From Ignavibacteriales bacterium (lineage in GTDB: Bacteria; Bacteroidota; Ignavibacteria; Tepidaquicellales; Tepidaquicellaceae), in the NCBI GenBank assembly GCA_020635255.1, contig JACKAC010000003.1:124001-188000 (forward strand): a stretch of DNA of 64,000 bases. Reading direction: 5' to 3'. Below the pieces are notes generated by a model that was not told where the DNA came from, searched no databases, and saw nothing but the letters and a program-made list of their open reading frames with translations. The translations under genes and the position numbers were made by a program. Positions 51,496 to 60,779 of this stretch are shown here, piece by piece (the stretch's first letter is position 1; the number at the start of each line of letters is the position of its first letter).

Positions 51496-52593
51496 ATGAA
51501 CAATTATGCAGTAATAATGGCAGGCGGTGTGGGAACCAGATTTTGGCCGAAAGGCACTTCAAAATTACCAAAGCAATTCCTTAAGATCATACACGATTCT
51601 AACTCCATGATACAGGAGACGTACCAGAGGCTAACGGGGCTGGTACACAGCACGAAAGTATTTGTGGTGACGAACGTGATGTATAAGAACGACATAAAGA
51701 AACAGCTTCCACAGATACCGGACGAGAATATAATCTGTGAACCCTTCGGGAGGAACACCGCTCCGTGTATCGGGCTCGCTTGTTTATTCCTGAAGCAGTT
51801 CGACGAGAAGGCAAACGTGATTGTGCTTCCGTCGGACCACGTAATAGGCAACGTGGAAGAGTTTCAGCACGTGCTGAAGACGGGGCTGGCTTTTGTGAAT
51901 GAGAACGGAGGTATAGTAACGCTCGGAATAAACCCGACAAAACCGGAGACGGGGTACGGCTACATACAATTCGACCTGGAAAAAATGGTACCCGTTGCAG
52001 TTGGTGATGAAAGGCACGAGAAGGTATTTAAGGTGAAAACATTCGCGGAGAAACCAAACCTGGACCTCGCGAAGGCGTTCATAGAGAGCGGAGATTTTCT
52101 TTGGAACAGCGGTATGTTTATTTTCCGTGTGGACACTATGATGAACGAGATACAAAGTTCACTCCCGGACATTTTCGAATCACTCATGCACCTTGAAGGA
52201 TCGCTGATGGATAAGGACTTCGACAAAAAGCTGGAATTCGAATACTCAAAGATGAAGGGGATCTCGATAGACTACGGTGTGATGGAAAAGTCACACGAGG
52301 TATATACGATAAAGAGCGATTTCGGATGGAGCGACGTGGGTTCGTGGGATGAGATATACAACATTAAGGAAAAGGACGTCAACGGAAACGTAAAGGTCGG
52401 CAAGACGGTCACCATCGACACAAAGAACTGTCTCATTATTAACGATCAAAAGATAGCGGCGACGATCGGCGTGGAGGACCTGCTCATTATTGATACGGAT
52501 AACGGGCTCCTCGTCTGCAAGCGCGGTGAATCACAAAAAGTAAAAGACGTCGTGGATTACCTGAGAAGAAAAGGCATGAACGATTATCTCTAA
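51496..52593 (+). CDS. manC: mannose-1-phosphate guanylyltransferase
   Basis: 365 residues; makes GDP-mannose from mannose-1-phosphate and GTP. The nucleotidyltransferase signature MAGGVGTRFWPKGTSKLPKQF opens the protein, followed by ICEPFGRNTAPCIGLACLFL, VIVLPSDHVIGN, TKPETGYGYIQF, FAEKPNLDLAKAF..GDFLWNSGMFIFR and DYGVMEK...SDFGWSDVGSWDEIY. It is the short, monofunctional form without a phosphomannose isomerase domain. Likely supplies surface polysaccharide or glycosylation. Confidence 0.95.
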   Translation: MNNYAVIMAGGVGTRFWPKGTSKLPKQFLKIIHDSNSMIQETYQRLTGLVHSTKVFVVTNVMYKNDIKKQLPQIPDENIICEPFGRNTAPCIGLACLFLKQFDEKANVIVLPSDHVIGNVEEFQHVLKTGLAFVNENGGIVTLGINPTKPETGYGYIQFDLEKMVPVAVGDERHEKVFKVKTFAEKPNLDLAKAFIESGDFLWNSGMFIFRVDTMMNEIQSSLPDIFESLMHLEGSLMDKDFDKKLEFEYSKMKGISIDYGVMEKSHEVYTIKSDFGWSDVGSWDEIYNIKEKDVNGNVKVGKTVTIDTKNCLIINDQKIAATIGVEDLLIIDTDNGLLVCKRGESQKVKDVVDYLRRKGMNDYL

Positions 52594-52596
52594 ATT

Positions 52597-52995
52597 ATGA
52601 AACTTGCTCACATAGGCATAGCGGTAAAGTCACTCGATGAATCGGTGCCGAACTACGAGAAGATATTCGGGGTAGAGGCATCGGAGGTCGAACATGTTGA
52701 AGAGCAAAAGGTGAACGTGCGCAAACTCCACCTGGACAACATGGACATCGAACTGCTCGAGGGTACTGCACCGGATTCACCGATATCGAAGTTCATCGAA
52801 AAACGCGGAGAAGGTGTTCACCACTGTTCATTCGAAGTGGACGACATCGTGAAGTCTCTTTCCGACGCAAAGAACAGCGGTATCGAGCTGATAAACGAAA
52901 CTCCCCGCACCGGCGCGGACGATATGCTGATCGCTTTCCTTCACCCGAAATCCACCGGCGGGGTTCTCATCGAATACACACAGAAAAAGCATTAG
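52597..52995 (+). CDS. mce: methylmalonyl-CoA epimerase
   Basis: 132-residue VOC-fold enzyme converting (2S)- and (2R)-methylmalonyl-CoA in propionate metabolism. Metal ligands are in expected places: H5 in KLAHIGIAVKSLDES, H in KRGEGVHHCSFEVDD and E in VLIEYTQ. The MDIELLEGTAPDSPISKFI block is typical. The mutase is not in the window. It lies 3 bp after manC and 39 bp before uvrC. Confidence 0.93.
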   Translation: MKLAHIGIAVKSLDESVPNYEKIFGVEASEVEHVEEQKVNVRKLHLDNMDIELLEGTAPDSPISKFIEKRGEGVHHCSFEVDDIVKSLSDAKNSGIELINETPRTGADDMLIAFLHPKSTGGVLIEYTQKKH

Positions 52996-53034
52996 GGAAT
53001 AAATTCCTGTCCATATTTGTTATATTAATAGAGA

Positions 53035-54981
53035 ATGGCAGATACCGACAAAAATAGTGAAATCCAGCCGGAAATAGCACTTTCTCCCGATCTGAAATCC
53101 AAACTTGAAAATCTTCCCGCGTCTCCGGGTGTCTATCAATTCAAGGACGCCAACGGAAGGGTATTATATGTGGGCAAGGCAAAGGTGCTCAGAAACCGTG
53201 TGAGATCTTATTTCCAATCGAGAGCCGTATCCAATACGAGGAGCGGAGCGGGATCGGCGCGCCTGGAACTGATGATAGGAAAGACCGCCGACATAGAGAT
53301 CATCACGACGGATTCGGAAGTCGAAGCGCTCCTGCTAGAGATCACGCTGATACAAAAACTGAAACCGAAGTACAACGTTAACTTCAAAGATGATAAGTCA
53401 TACCCGTACATAGTAATAACAAACGAACCATACCCGCGCATATTCCCGACGAGAAAGAAACGGTCGGACGGCTCGCGTTACTTCGGACCATACACTGACG
53501 TAAAGACGATGCGGTTCGCGCTGAAGGCGGTGCGTGATATTTTTATGATACGCTCGTGCAGTCTGAATCTCACCGACGAGAGCATCGCGGCGGGGAAGTT
53601 CAAAGTGTGCCTGGATTACCACATAAAGAAATGCGAAGGACCATGCGAAGCTCTGGTATCGAGGGCTGATTATAACGAGATGATAGACGAGGTCGCCAAG
53701 CTCCTGCAGGGAAAGACGCACACGCTGGTAAAGGAGCTCGAGAATAAAATGAATGCTTACTCGGAAGATATGAAATTCGAGAAAGCGGCGCAGATACGCG
53801 ATAAGATAGACGCGATAGAGGTTTATTCGGAACGGCAGAAGATGGTGGATGAGGAGATAGTGGACCGGGACGTATTCGCCGTGGCGCGTGAAGACAATAC
53901 GGGGTGCGGTATGGTGCTGAAGATACGCGACGGGAAGGTCGTGGGTAAGTCGCATTTTTATCTGAGCAACGTAATAGAAAAAAGCGACGCGGAGATACTG
54001 GAAAATTTTGTAACGACATATTATTCAAAGGCGGACTTTATCCCGGAGGAGATATTCCTGGAGACGGAGCTGGAGGACATGGACACGCTGAAGAAGTGGC
54101 TGGACGAACGCAGGGGATCGAAGGTGGATATAACAGTGCCGAAGATAGGCGATAAAGCGAAGTCGGTCAATATGGTGAAGAGCAACGCGATGTTCCTGCT
54201 GAAGGAACTGATACTGGCGAAGATGAAGAAGGAATTCATCCCGCCGTCGCTGGAAGCGCTGAAGCGCGACCTGCGCCTGACGAAGCTCCCGCGGAGGATA
54301 GAGTGTTTCGATATTTCGCACATACAGGGTACGGATACCGTTGCATCGATGGTGGTATTCGAAAACGCGGGTCCCAAGAAGACGGGTTACAGGAAGTTCA
54401 AACTCCGCGGTGTAGAGGGGGTCGTGGGGCGACCGGATGATTTTCTTTCGATGCGTGAGGTGATACACAGGCGATATAAAAAAGTCGTGGAAGCGGATTT
54501 CGAAACGGCGGAGAACCCCGACCAAAAAGCCGACAAAGACGAAGCGCTTGAAATGCCCGACCTGATAATAATAGACGGCGGTAAGGGACAGCTGAGCTCA
54601 GCGGTGAAGGTCCTTGACGACCTGGGCATCACGGGCCAGAACATAATCGGGCTGGCGAAACGGCTGGAGGAGGTTTACCTGCCGGGAGACAGCGACCCGC
54701 AGTCCATTCCGCACACGTCAAGCGGGCTGAGGTTGTTACAGCGGATAAGGGATGAGGCACACAGGTTCGCAATCACTTACCACAGATCGCTAAGGGAAAA
54801 GCGCACGATAACGACGGAGCTAACGGAGATAGAGGGCATCGGCGCGAAGACCGCGAACAAACTTCTGATAGAGTTCGGCTCCGTAGAGAACATAAAGGAA
54901 GTCCTGAAGACGAACTACTCGATGCTGGAAAAGTCCGCCGGAAAGAAAGTGGCGGCGAGGCTGAGGGAGTATTATGAGTGA
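53035..54981 (+). CDS. uvrC: excinuclease ABC subunit C
   Basis: 648 residues; makes both incisions in nucleotide excision repair. GIY-YIG nuclease domain at the N-terminus (SPGVYQFKDANGRVLYVGKAKVLRNRVRSYF), a cysteine-containing KVCLDYHIKKCEGPC block, a UVR motif (EKAAQIRDKIDAIE), the RNase H-like C-terminal nuclease (RIECFDISHIQGTDTVASMVVF; LIIIDGGKGQLSSA; HRFAITYHRSLR) and tandem helix-hairpin-helix (EIEGIGAKTANKLLIEFGSVENI). Its 3' end overlaps the next gene by 8 bp. Confidence 0.98.
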   Translation: MADTDKNSEIQPEIALSPDLKSKLENLPASPGVYQFKDANGRVLYVGKAKVLRNRVRSYFQSRAVSNTRSGAGSARLELMIGKTADIEIITTDSEVEALLLEITLIQKLKPKYNVNFKDDKSYPYIVITNEPYPRIFPTRKKRSDGSRYFGPYTDVKTMRFALKAVRDIFMIRSCSLNLTDESIAAGKFKVCLDYHIKKCEGPCEALVSRADYNEMIDEVAKLLQGKTHTLVKELENKMNAYSEDMKFEKAAQIRDKIDAIEVYSERQKMVDEEIVDRDVFAVAREDNTGCGMVLKIRDGKVVGKSHFYLSNVIEKSDAEILENFVTTYYSKADFIPEEIFLETELEDMDTLKKWLDERRGSKVDITVPKIGDKAKSVNMVKSNAMFLLKELILAKMKKEFIPPSLEALKRDLRLTKLPRRIECFDISHIQGTDTVASMVVFENAGPKKTGYRKFKLRGVEGVVGRPDDFLSMREVIHRRYKKVVEADFETAENPDQKADKDEALEMPDLIIIDGGKGQLSSAVKVLDDLGITGQNIIGLAKRLEEVYLPGDSDPQSIPHTSSGLRLLQRIRDEAHRFAITYHRSLREKRTITTELTEIEGIGAKTANKLLIEFGSVENIKEVLKTNYSMLEKSAGKKVAARLREYYE

Positions 54982-56347
54982 TAGAGTTCTAACATATGCA
55001 GATTTAATCAATATTATTAAAGTTGGTTTAGTTCCTTACCCATCAGAAAAATCTCAGGAATTTATCAATTTCGGATTAGCAAGTGAACTACTCAGGTATT
55101 ATTTAGGAAATGAATGGGTAAACCAGAACTTGTTTGAAATGCATAAAGATGTATCAAAAAGAAACAGAACGGGAAGAAGTTTTTTTAAAACAGATGCAAA
55201 GATTCTTGAGGATAAATATAGACATGAACTTAAAGCAACAAGATTAGCTGAACATATCTTCAATTTACAATCTGTTGAAGGATTTGGAAAAACCTTAGAA
55301 GAAATTAAATCAGGTAAAGTAGAATCTTTGTTTGCTGAACTTGAATCGGGTGGGCAACTATTTAGAAATAATATAAAATTTAAATTCATACCTCCATCGG
55401 GATTAAAAGGTTGTGATTATGACATAGAGATAATAAATGAAAGCGGGGAAAATATTCTATGTGAGGTGAAGAATAAAATTGAATCAGCTTCACTTGAGAA
55501 AGGATCAATATTAAACCCTTTAAAAAACTCAAAAGCTCAATTGCCTAAAGGTAAACCCGCTTTAATCTTTTTAAAAATTCCGGAAAAATGGGTTAGCAAT
55601 CCAGATATTAAAAATATAGTAGATAGTGCAATGGAAGATTTTTTTAGAAATACAGAAAGAATTATTGCTGTAGTTTTTAGATGGGAATTATTATATAAAC
55701 TTGCTCAACAAGGAGTATTCTTTCCCACTATGTTTAAAATATATTGCAATAAAGAAAGTAAGTTTTATAATAGTTTTGCTCGCAAGTTGGTTTCAACTCT
55801 TGAAAATGATAAGGATATAGAGTGGAATAATTTTTCAAAGATTTCCCTAAAGCATGGGATATATTTGATAGACAGATTAATGGCCAATACTAATGTAATT
55901 TTAGGATTAGTTAATAACATTCCTCCAGAATTGATAACATACAAACCATCCGAAGATAAACTTTCAATTTTAGAGATAATAAATTTGTTAATCGACACAG
56001 AAAAGGAAGATTTTAAAAAGAAATTAAAAAAGGTTTTGGAAAAGGATAAAGAGGTTTTTTTCCCAGTTAATCCATTCAAGTGGGTAAAGAAAAGGAAATA
56101 TAATCAAAGAAAATTATCTGAGTCTATAGAAAATTTTATTGAAGAGAGACAAAGTACTCTTAAATGGTTTCAAAGTTTAAGTTTCCCTAACTGGGATTCA
56201 ATGGCGACAATTCCATCTGGTGGTAAAATTGTAGAAATTTCTGCTAGAAGGATTTTAGAGTTATGGGTTGGAAATGAATTACTCATGATATCTGAAATTA
56301 TAAATAGAATGATTGGTTTCTTTGAAAGAAAACCAATGGAGGTTTAG
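54974..56347 (+). CDS. PD-(D/E)XK nuclease-like domain fused to a metal-site-less DinB fold
   Basis: 457 cytoplasmic residues. N-terminal ~115 residues helical; then a nuclease-like core where GCDYDIEIINESGENILCEVKNK supplies D148/D150 and E164-x-K166, the spacing of a PD-(D/E)XK active site. The C-terminal ~170 residues align by eye with the DinB protein at 12049-12552 (DRL...ITYKPSEDKLSILEIINLLIDTE...DFKKKLKKVLE; NPFKWVKKRKY; ERQSTLKWFQSLSFPNWDS), but the three metal-binding His are L, N and M here. The gene is much more AT-rich than uvrC, whose stop it overlaps by 8 bp. Function unknown; a role in DNA damage or defence is inference. Confidence 0.75.
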   Translation: MSDRVLTYADLINIIKVGLVPYPSEKSQEFINFGLASELLRYYLGNEWVNQNLFEMHKDVSKRNRTGRSFFKTDAKILEDKYRHELKATRLAEHIFNLQSVEGFGKTLEEIKSGKVESLFAELESGGQLFRNNIKFKFIPPSGLKGCDYDIEIINESGENILCEVKNKIESASLEKGSILNPLKNSKAQLPKGKPALIFLKIPEKWVSNPDIKNIVDSAMEDFFRNTERIIAVVFRWELLYKLAQQGVFFPTMFKIYCNKESKFYNSFARKLVSTLENDKDIEWNNFSKISLKHGIYLIDRLMANTNVILGLVNNIPPELITYKPSEDKLSILEIINLLIDTEKEDFKKKLKKVLEKDKEVFFPVNPFKWVKKRKYNQRKLSESIENFIEERQSTLKWFQSLSFPNWDSMATIPSGGKIVEISARRILELWVGNELLMISEIINRMIGFFERKPMEV

Positions 56348-56410
56348 GAAACTTTCCAACACCCAAATTTTGTTTATATTTGTATACAAACCATTTTAAT
56401 CAAAAACCAC

Positions 56411-57127
56411 ATGCAAAAAGTACTACACAGAGCAGATTCGCGGGGTCATGTGAGCCACGGGTGGCTGGATACGTATCACAGCTTCAGCTTCGCCAGCTGG
56501 CATAATCCCGAAAGAGTAAGATTTGGTGTATTAAGGGTGCTGAATGACGATACCGTCGCGCCGGACCAGGGCTTCGGCATGCATCCTCACGACAATATGG
56601 AGATAATCACGATCATACTGAACGGGCAGTTAAAACACCGCGACAGCATGGGCTCGGACGGTGTAATTAAGGAGAACGAGATACAGGTGATGTCCGCGGG
56701 CAAGGGCGTTATGCATTCGGAATTCAATCCGTCGCAGGACGAGAGTGTGGAACTGTTCCAGATATGGATATTCCCGCGCGAGAAGAATATCGAGCCGAGG
56801 TATGACCAGATGTCGTTCGATCCCGCCGGCAAGGAGAACAAACTGCAGATGCTGGTGACTTCCGACAAAGATTCGAAGGACGCGATGTGGATAAACCAAG
56901 ACGCGTATTTGTCGATGGGCAAGTTCGATGCAGGTAAGGAGATCGATTACGATATCCGTACGAAAGGAAACGGCGCGTATATTATGGTGGTGGAAGGAAA
57001 GGTGAACGTGGAAGGCGACGACCTGAGCAGAAGGGACGCGATGGGAATTTATGATACGGATAAGATAAATATTAAAGTTCTCGAACCGGATACGGAGATA
57101 TTAATTATTGAAGTTCCAATGAATTAA
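56411..57127 (+). CDS. pirin family protein (YhaK-like)
   Basis: 238 residues with the bicupin pirin pattern: SRGHVSHGWLDTYHSFSFASWHNPERVRFG, then FGMHPHDNMEIITIILNGQLKHRDS (metal His and Glu), SAGKGVMHSEFNPS and QIWIFPREKNIEPRYDQ. Related enzymes act as quercetin 2,3-dioxygenases in vitro; the physiological role is unclear. A terminator follows. Confidence 0.93.
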   Translation: MQKVLHRADSRGHVSHGWLDTYHSFSFASWHNPERVRFGVLRVLNDDTVAPDQGFGMHPHDNMEIITIILNGQLKHRDSMGSDGVIKENEIQVMSAGKGVMHSEFNPSQDESVELFQIWIFPREKNIEPRYDQMSFDPAGKENKLQMLVTSDKDSKDAMWINQDAYLSMGKFDAGKEIDYDIRTKGNGAYIMVVEGKVNVEGDDLSRRDAMGIYDTDKINIKVLEPDTEILIIEVPMN

Positions 57128-57140
57128 GTTGGATAAGATC

Positions 57141-57166
57141 AACCCCGCCTCGAGCGGGGTTTTTTA
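57141..57166 (+). terminator. rho-independent terminator
   Basis: AACCCCGC / GCGGGGTT stem with CTCGA loop and a T-run after the pirin gene. Confidence 0.9.
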
Positions 57167-57215
57167 TTTGAACTTTTACCGCCTGTCAAAGTAGAAATAA
57201 TAACAATAATTTGGT

Positions 57216-57971
57216 TTGAAATACTTGCTTTCAATATTGTCTTTTTTGGTTTTTAGTCTCCCTCTTTATTCACAGGGGGTACCGGATGATTTTTTTGTGG
57301 AATACACAGCCCCTCAAAAAATGTTGTTTGGGACAAGGTATGAAGATCTGAGAGCAGTATTTACTAAGTACAGGTCATATATCGAGTATGGATATAAATA
57401 TGGGAATGAAAAAAAGTATATAGAAATTTCTAACGATGAAATAGGATATATATATGATCTACTTCTTAAAAACAATTTTTTGGAAACTAAATATAAAGAA
57501 TTGGTTAATATTATTATTTGCGGGGATGGTCCTACCGAAATAATGGCAAGATATAATGGAAAAGCAAATTATGTAATTTCCGGGGATGGAACATACGTAG
57601 ATAATGACGAGTATCCCGGATACAACTCAATTGTTGGAAGAATGTATGAATTTTTAATTGAGAAGGCTGTGATATTTGATAAAGATATGAAAATAATAAT
57701 TGATAAAAGTGTTCTTGATACTAGATATTTTAATTCGCTGAGATTTAATTTTTATGGTTTCTCGAATAATAATGAAGATAATTCTCAATATGTAGTTAAA
57801 GTAAATAAGGGAATAAATAAAGGTATGGGAGAGTTTTTGGTTTTGGATTGGAAAGCAGACCCAATGGAGCAATTAAAATATGAAAACAGATTTTATTTTG
57901 ACATTACAGACGAAACAGACTCAATCACTTTTTTTATTGAAAGCGATTCTTTAAAGTTTAAAATAAACTAA
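57216..57971 (+). CDS. secreted hypothetical protein, array member 1 (TTG start)
   Basis: 251 residues with signal peptide (MKYLLSILSFLVFSLPLYSQ) that requires the TTG at 57216; there is no in-frame ATG near it. VPDDFFVEYT, then a region around KKYIEISNDEIGYIYDLLLKNNF and a C-terminus ending FFIESDSLKFKIN parallel the three related genes downstream, especially the one ending at 60779. It is the most divergent and most AT-rich member. Function unknown. Confidence 0.68.
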   Translation: MKYLLSILSFLVFSLPLYSQGVPDDFFVEYTAPQKMLFGTRYEDLRAVFTKYRSYIEYGYKYGNEKKYIEISNDEIGYIYDLLLKNNFLETKYKELVNIIICGDGPTEIMARYNGKANYVISGDGTYVDNDEYPGYNSIVGRMYEFLIEKAVIFDKDMKIIIDKSVLDTRYFNSLRFNFYGFSNNNEDNSQYVVKVNKGINKGMGEFLVLDWKADPMEQLKYENRFYFDITDETDSITFFIESDSLKFKIN

Positions 57972-57979
57972 AATTCATT

Positions 57980-58732
57980 ATGAAAACCGTAATCATTCTT
58001 TCAACGCTTTTATTCGGATTGGTTGGAGCGAAATGCTCGAATGCCTGCAACACGGATAATGTACCAAAGGACTTTCGCGTGACGCTTCACGACGGCGGAG
58101 GCATGGTGCGCGCGGGGGAGACATATTTTCTATCGAAGGACAGTTCTTACGCGGAGATATGGGACCAGGACGCGAAAACGAAAATATATTTTAAGGTGAG
58201 CATGAGCCAGCTGAAGAAACTGTACAACATCATAATCGAGAACCAGTTCCACGAGATAGAGACATACGAAGAAAGAGTATATGACAGGGGCGGAACGACC
58301 ATAAGCTACAGGGCGGACGGCTCGTCTTACGAGAAATCGGATGCGGGGATGACATTTATCCAGGAAAGCTGGCGGGATGAGTTCGCGGCAGTGGAGAATG
58401 AAATACGGGAGATAGTATCGAATGAACTGGACCGCGCGTCGATAGACGTAACACTTGATATAGACGACAGCGTGATGGACGAAAACAAGATAGTGAATTT
58501 TAACGTTGGGTCGTCATTTACATACATGAGCGCGAGAGACGGCTGGCAAAAGAGCGTTACCGTGCGGCTGTATCCGGGTGAACACTACATGTACGTAACA
58601 ATGCTCAATAAGGACCTCAGCACCGAGCCCGGCAGTAAGATATTCGCGCAGGGGCAGGGCATTCTCACAATAGATAAGGACACGAAATCCATCAGTGTGT
58701 ACCGTGATGGGGAGAAGATATACTGGAAGTAA
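57980..58732 (+). CDS. secreted hypothetical protein, array member 2
   Basis: 250 residues, signal peptide-like start (VIILSTLLFGLVGAKCSNAC) with possible lipidation. Core pattern: VPKDFRVTLHDGGGMVRAGETYFLSKDSSYAEI, MSQLKKLYNIIIENQFHEIETYEERVYDRGG, and a beta-rich C-terminal half ending YRDGEKIYWK. It shares FLSKDSSY, VYDRGG and the final EKIYW/DEIKW end with the member at 59212. Function unknown. Confidence 0.72.
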   Translation: MKTVIILSTLLFGLVGAKCSNACNTDNVPKDFRVTLHDGGGMVRAGETYFLSKDSSYAEIWDQDAKTKIYFKVSMSQLKKLYNIIIENQFHEIETYEERVYDRGGTTISYRADGSSYEKSDAGMTFIQESWRDEFAAVENEIREIVSNELDRASIDVTLDIDDSVMDENKIVNFNVGSSFTYMSARDGWQKSVTVRLYPGEHYMYVTMLNKDLSTEPGSKIFAQGQGILTIDKDTKSISVYRDGEKIYWK

Positions 58733-58791
58733 CCATATAATTTTATATTATTTTTCGGCGAGAATATATAACTTTATAAAAAAGTTTTTAT

Positions 58792-59202
58792 ATGGAAACT
58801 ATATTCGCGCAGGTAAATCTGCTCGCTGTTCTCGTGTCGTCCGTGGCTTATTTTATGCTGGGAGCGGCGTGGTACTCCCCGGTACTTTTCGCAAAACCCT
58901 GGATGAACGCCCTGGGTAAAAAGGAAGAGGATTTCCAATCCTCACCATCAAATTTCATCGCAACATTCATAGCTATATTCATCACCGTATACGTGCTCGG
59001 TATTTTTATTGTGCTTACGAATGCTAACGCACTGTTGCCGGGGGCATTTGTCGGCGCGGTCGCGGGGATAGGGTTCGTACTGACTTCATGCGGAATAAAT
59101 TCGATATATGACGGCAGACCGGTTAAGCTGGTGCTGATAACGTCGGGTTATCATATACTGGGGCTGACCGTGTCGGGAATTATTCTCGGAATCTGGAATT
59201 AA
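58792..59202 (+). CDS. DUF1761-type small membrane protein
   Basis: 136 residues with four hydrophobic segments and the family opening VSSVAYFMLGAAWYSPVLFAKPWMNALGK. It ends YHILGLTVSGIILGIWN. DUF1761 proteins are inner-membrane proteins of unknown role. It is located inside the lipoprotein-like paralogue array. Confidence 0.85.
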   Translation: METIFAQVNLLAVLVSSVAYFMLGAAWYSPVLFAKPWMNALGKKEEDFQSSPSNFIATFIAIFITVYVLGIFIVLTNANALLPGAFVGAVAGIGFVLTSCGINSIYDGRPVKLVLITSGYHILGLTVSGIILGIWN

Positions 59203-59211
59203 AAAAGTGAA

Positions 59212-59979
59212 ATGAAAAAATATTTATTCGCAGTATTATTGACGGCGCTGGTCTCAGGCTGTTCGACAAATGACATGCCGGAACAACGCCCGGAAGACCT
59301 TACGATCGTGTATAAAGAAGACGGCGGTATGGTGGACATGGGAAAGACGATATTCCTCTCCAAAGACAGCAACTATGTGATATTCCGTAATAACGGTACT
59401 GAAAACAAAGTTTACCTGAAATACAATAAGGCGGATATAGATAATATCTACAAGATCTTGAGGGATAAGAAGTTTTCCAATATAGGTACTCATACCGAAG
59501 ATGAAGTATATGACAGGGGCGGATCGTCAATTACGGTTTCGTATGGCGGGGAGTCTATAACCAAGTCCAACACAGGCACAACATACGTGGATGAGTCTTC
59601 CAAGAAAACGTACGGTGAAATAAGTACCGCGATAAATAAAATGGTCGATGATTTCCTCGAACTTTTGAAAAGGAATTTTAAGATAGAGCTGGACACTACT
59701 CTAATCGGTGAAGGGAGAGACCTGGAATTTAATTTAAACACGGACTATACGTATAACAGCGGAAAGGAAGGGCGCAGGGACAGTATATTGCTGACGGTGC
59801 TCGACGGAACAAACATGTTTTACCTAATTCTCAACGAAAAGAACCCGGCTAACGGCAGGGTAGAACGCAAAGCAACAAAACAAATCCCCATTACTATCGA
59901 TCCCTTAATGATCGGAGCCCGCTTTTATTACGCAGGTGACGAGATCAAATGGGACCCGATCAACATGCAAATAAATTAA
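59212..59979 (+). CDS. lipoprotein, array member 3
   Basis: 255 residues; lipobox in LTALVSGCSTND (Cys17). The core repeats the array pattern: PEDLTIVYKEDGGMVDMGKTIFLSKDSNYVIF, KADIDNIYKILRDKKFSNIGTHTEDEVYDRGGSSI, and the beta-rich half ending ARFYYAGDEIKWDPI. Closest to the member at 57980. Function unknown; probably an outer-membrane or periplasmic lipoprotein. Confidence 0.78.
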   Translation: MKKYLFAVLLTALVSGCSTNDMPEQRPEDLTIVYKEDGGMVDMGKTIFLSKDSNYVIFRNNGTENKVYLKYNKADIDNIYKILRDKKFSNIGTHTEDEVYDRGGSSITVSYGGESITKSNTGTTYVDESSKKTYGEISTAINKMVDDFLELLKRNFKIELDTTLIGEGRDLEFNLNTDYTYNSGKEGRRDSILLTVLDGTNMFYLILNEKNPANGRVERKATKQIPITIDPLMIGARFYYAGDEIKWDPINMQIN

Positions 59980-59984
59980 ATCTA

Positions 59985-60779
59985 ATGTTACGAATTTCAG
60001 CCATACTTTTACTTTTAGTATTCCTTCAAACGGGATGCGAAACCTCCTCCGATAAAGTTTACCTGCCCTCTACAATGCCGGAGGACATTGTGGTAGAATT
60101 TAACGACGCAATGTCGGGCAAAGATTTTCATTTATCGCTGGATACCTCTTATGCGGTATTTATGGTAAACGGCGAAACAAAGAAAGTCGATATTGATGTG
60201 AGCCGGGAAGAGATGACAAAGCTTTTCAGCCTGCTCCAGACAAACGACCTCTCACGGATAGATACGTTTAAAATCCCTATACAGAATCTGCCTGAGGAAT
60301 CGAAGAAACCGGTGTATGATCTGAATGTGAAGTGGGGAGGAAACACGATACAGAAGTACGTCTCAGCGGATACGAGGATCAAACAAGAAAACCAGATGCA
60401 GTTCGATGACATTGTAAACGGAATACTAATGGTTGCATACGCTTCACTGGAAAAGCAAAGAAGGGAAATAACATTTCAGCTGGACGAAAGCCTCTATGCA
60501 GGGAATAATTTTGTTACGGTGGACGTGAACACATTCTTTACCGGCGACTCGCTTTATTTTTACAGCTCTAACGACGTGGGTAAGAAGAACGAGCTGAAAG
60601 TAAGGACACTCGACGGGAAAAACCTCATTACTCTCTTTGTGAACAGGACGAACCCGACACCCGGACAGGCGTTCAACGTTGCAAGCGGTAATTTCAACAT
60701 CGACATTACTCAGAACATGAAAGGATTAAAATTTTATCTAGAGAGTGACTCGATAAAGTGGACACCAGTGAATGAGTAA
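59985..60779 (+). CDS. lipoprotein, array member 4
   Basis: 264 residues from the ATG at 59985, which gives a lipoprotein signal (MLRISAILLLLVFLQTGCETSS) and starts 5 bases after the previous stop; an in-frame ATG at 59949 would overlap that gene and spoil the signal. Core: MPEDIVVEFNDAMSGKDFHLSLDTSYAVF, SREEMTKLFSLLQTNDLSRI, end GLKFYLESDSIKWTPVNE. The DRGG motif of members 2 and 3 is missing. Overlaps the next gene by 8 bp. Confidence 0.77.
   Translation: MLRISAILLLLVFLQTGCETSSDKVYLPSTMPEDIVVEFNDAMSGKDFHLSLDTSYAVFMVNGETKKVDIDVSREEMTKLFSLLQTNDLSRIDTFKIPIQNLPEESKKPVYDLNVKWGGNTIQKYVSADTRIKQENQMQFDDIVNGILMVAYASLEKQRREITFQLDESLYAGNNFVTVDVNTFFTGDSLYFYSSNDVGKKNELKVRTLDGKNLITLFVNRTNPTPGQAFNVASGNFNIDITQNMKGLKFYLESDSIKWTPVNE

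Noticed and set aside
53398..54525. Several 140-185 codon open frames on the minus strand opposite uvrC
   Set aside because: They lie entirely inside uvrC, are rich in Arg/Leu/His as expected from shadow frames, and show no family features.
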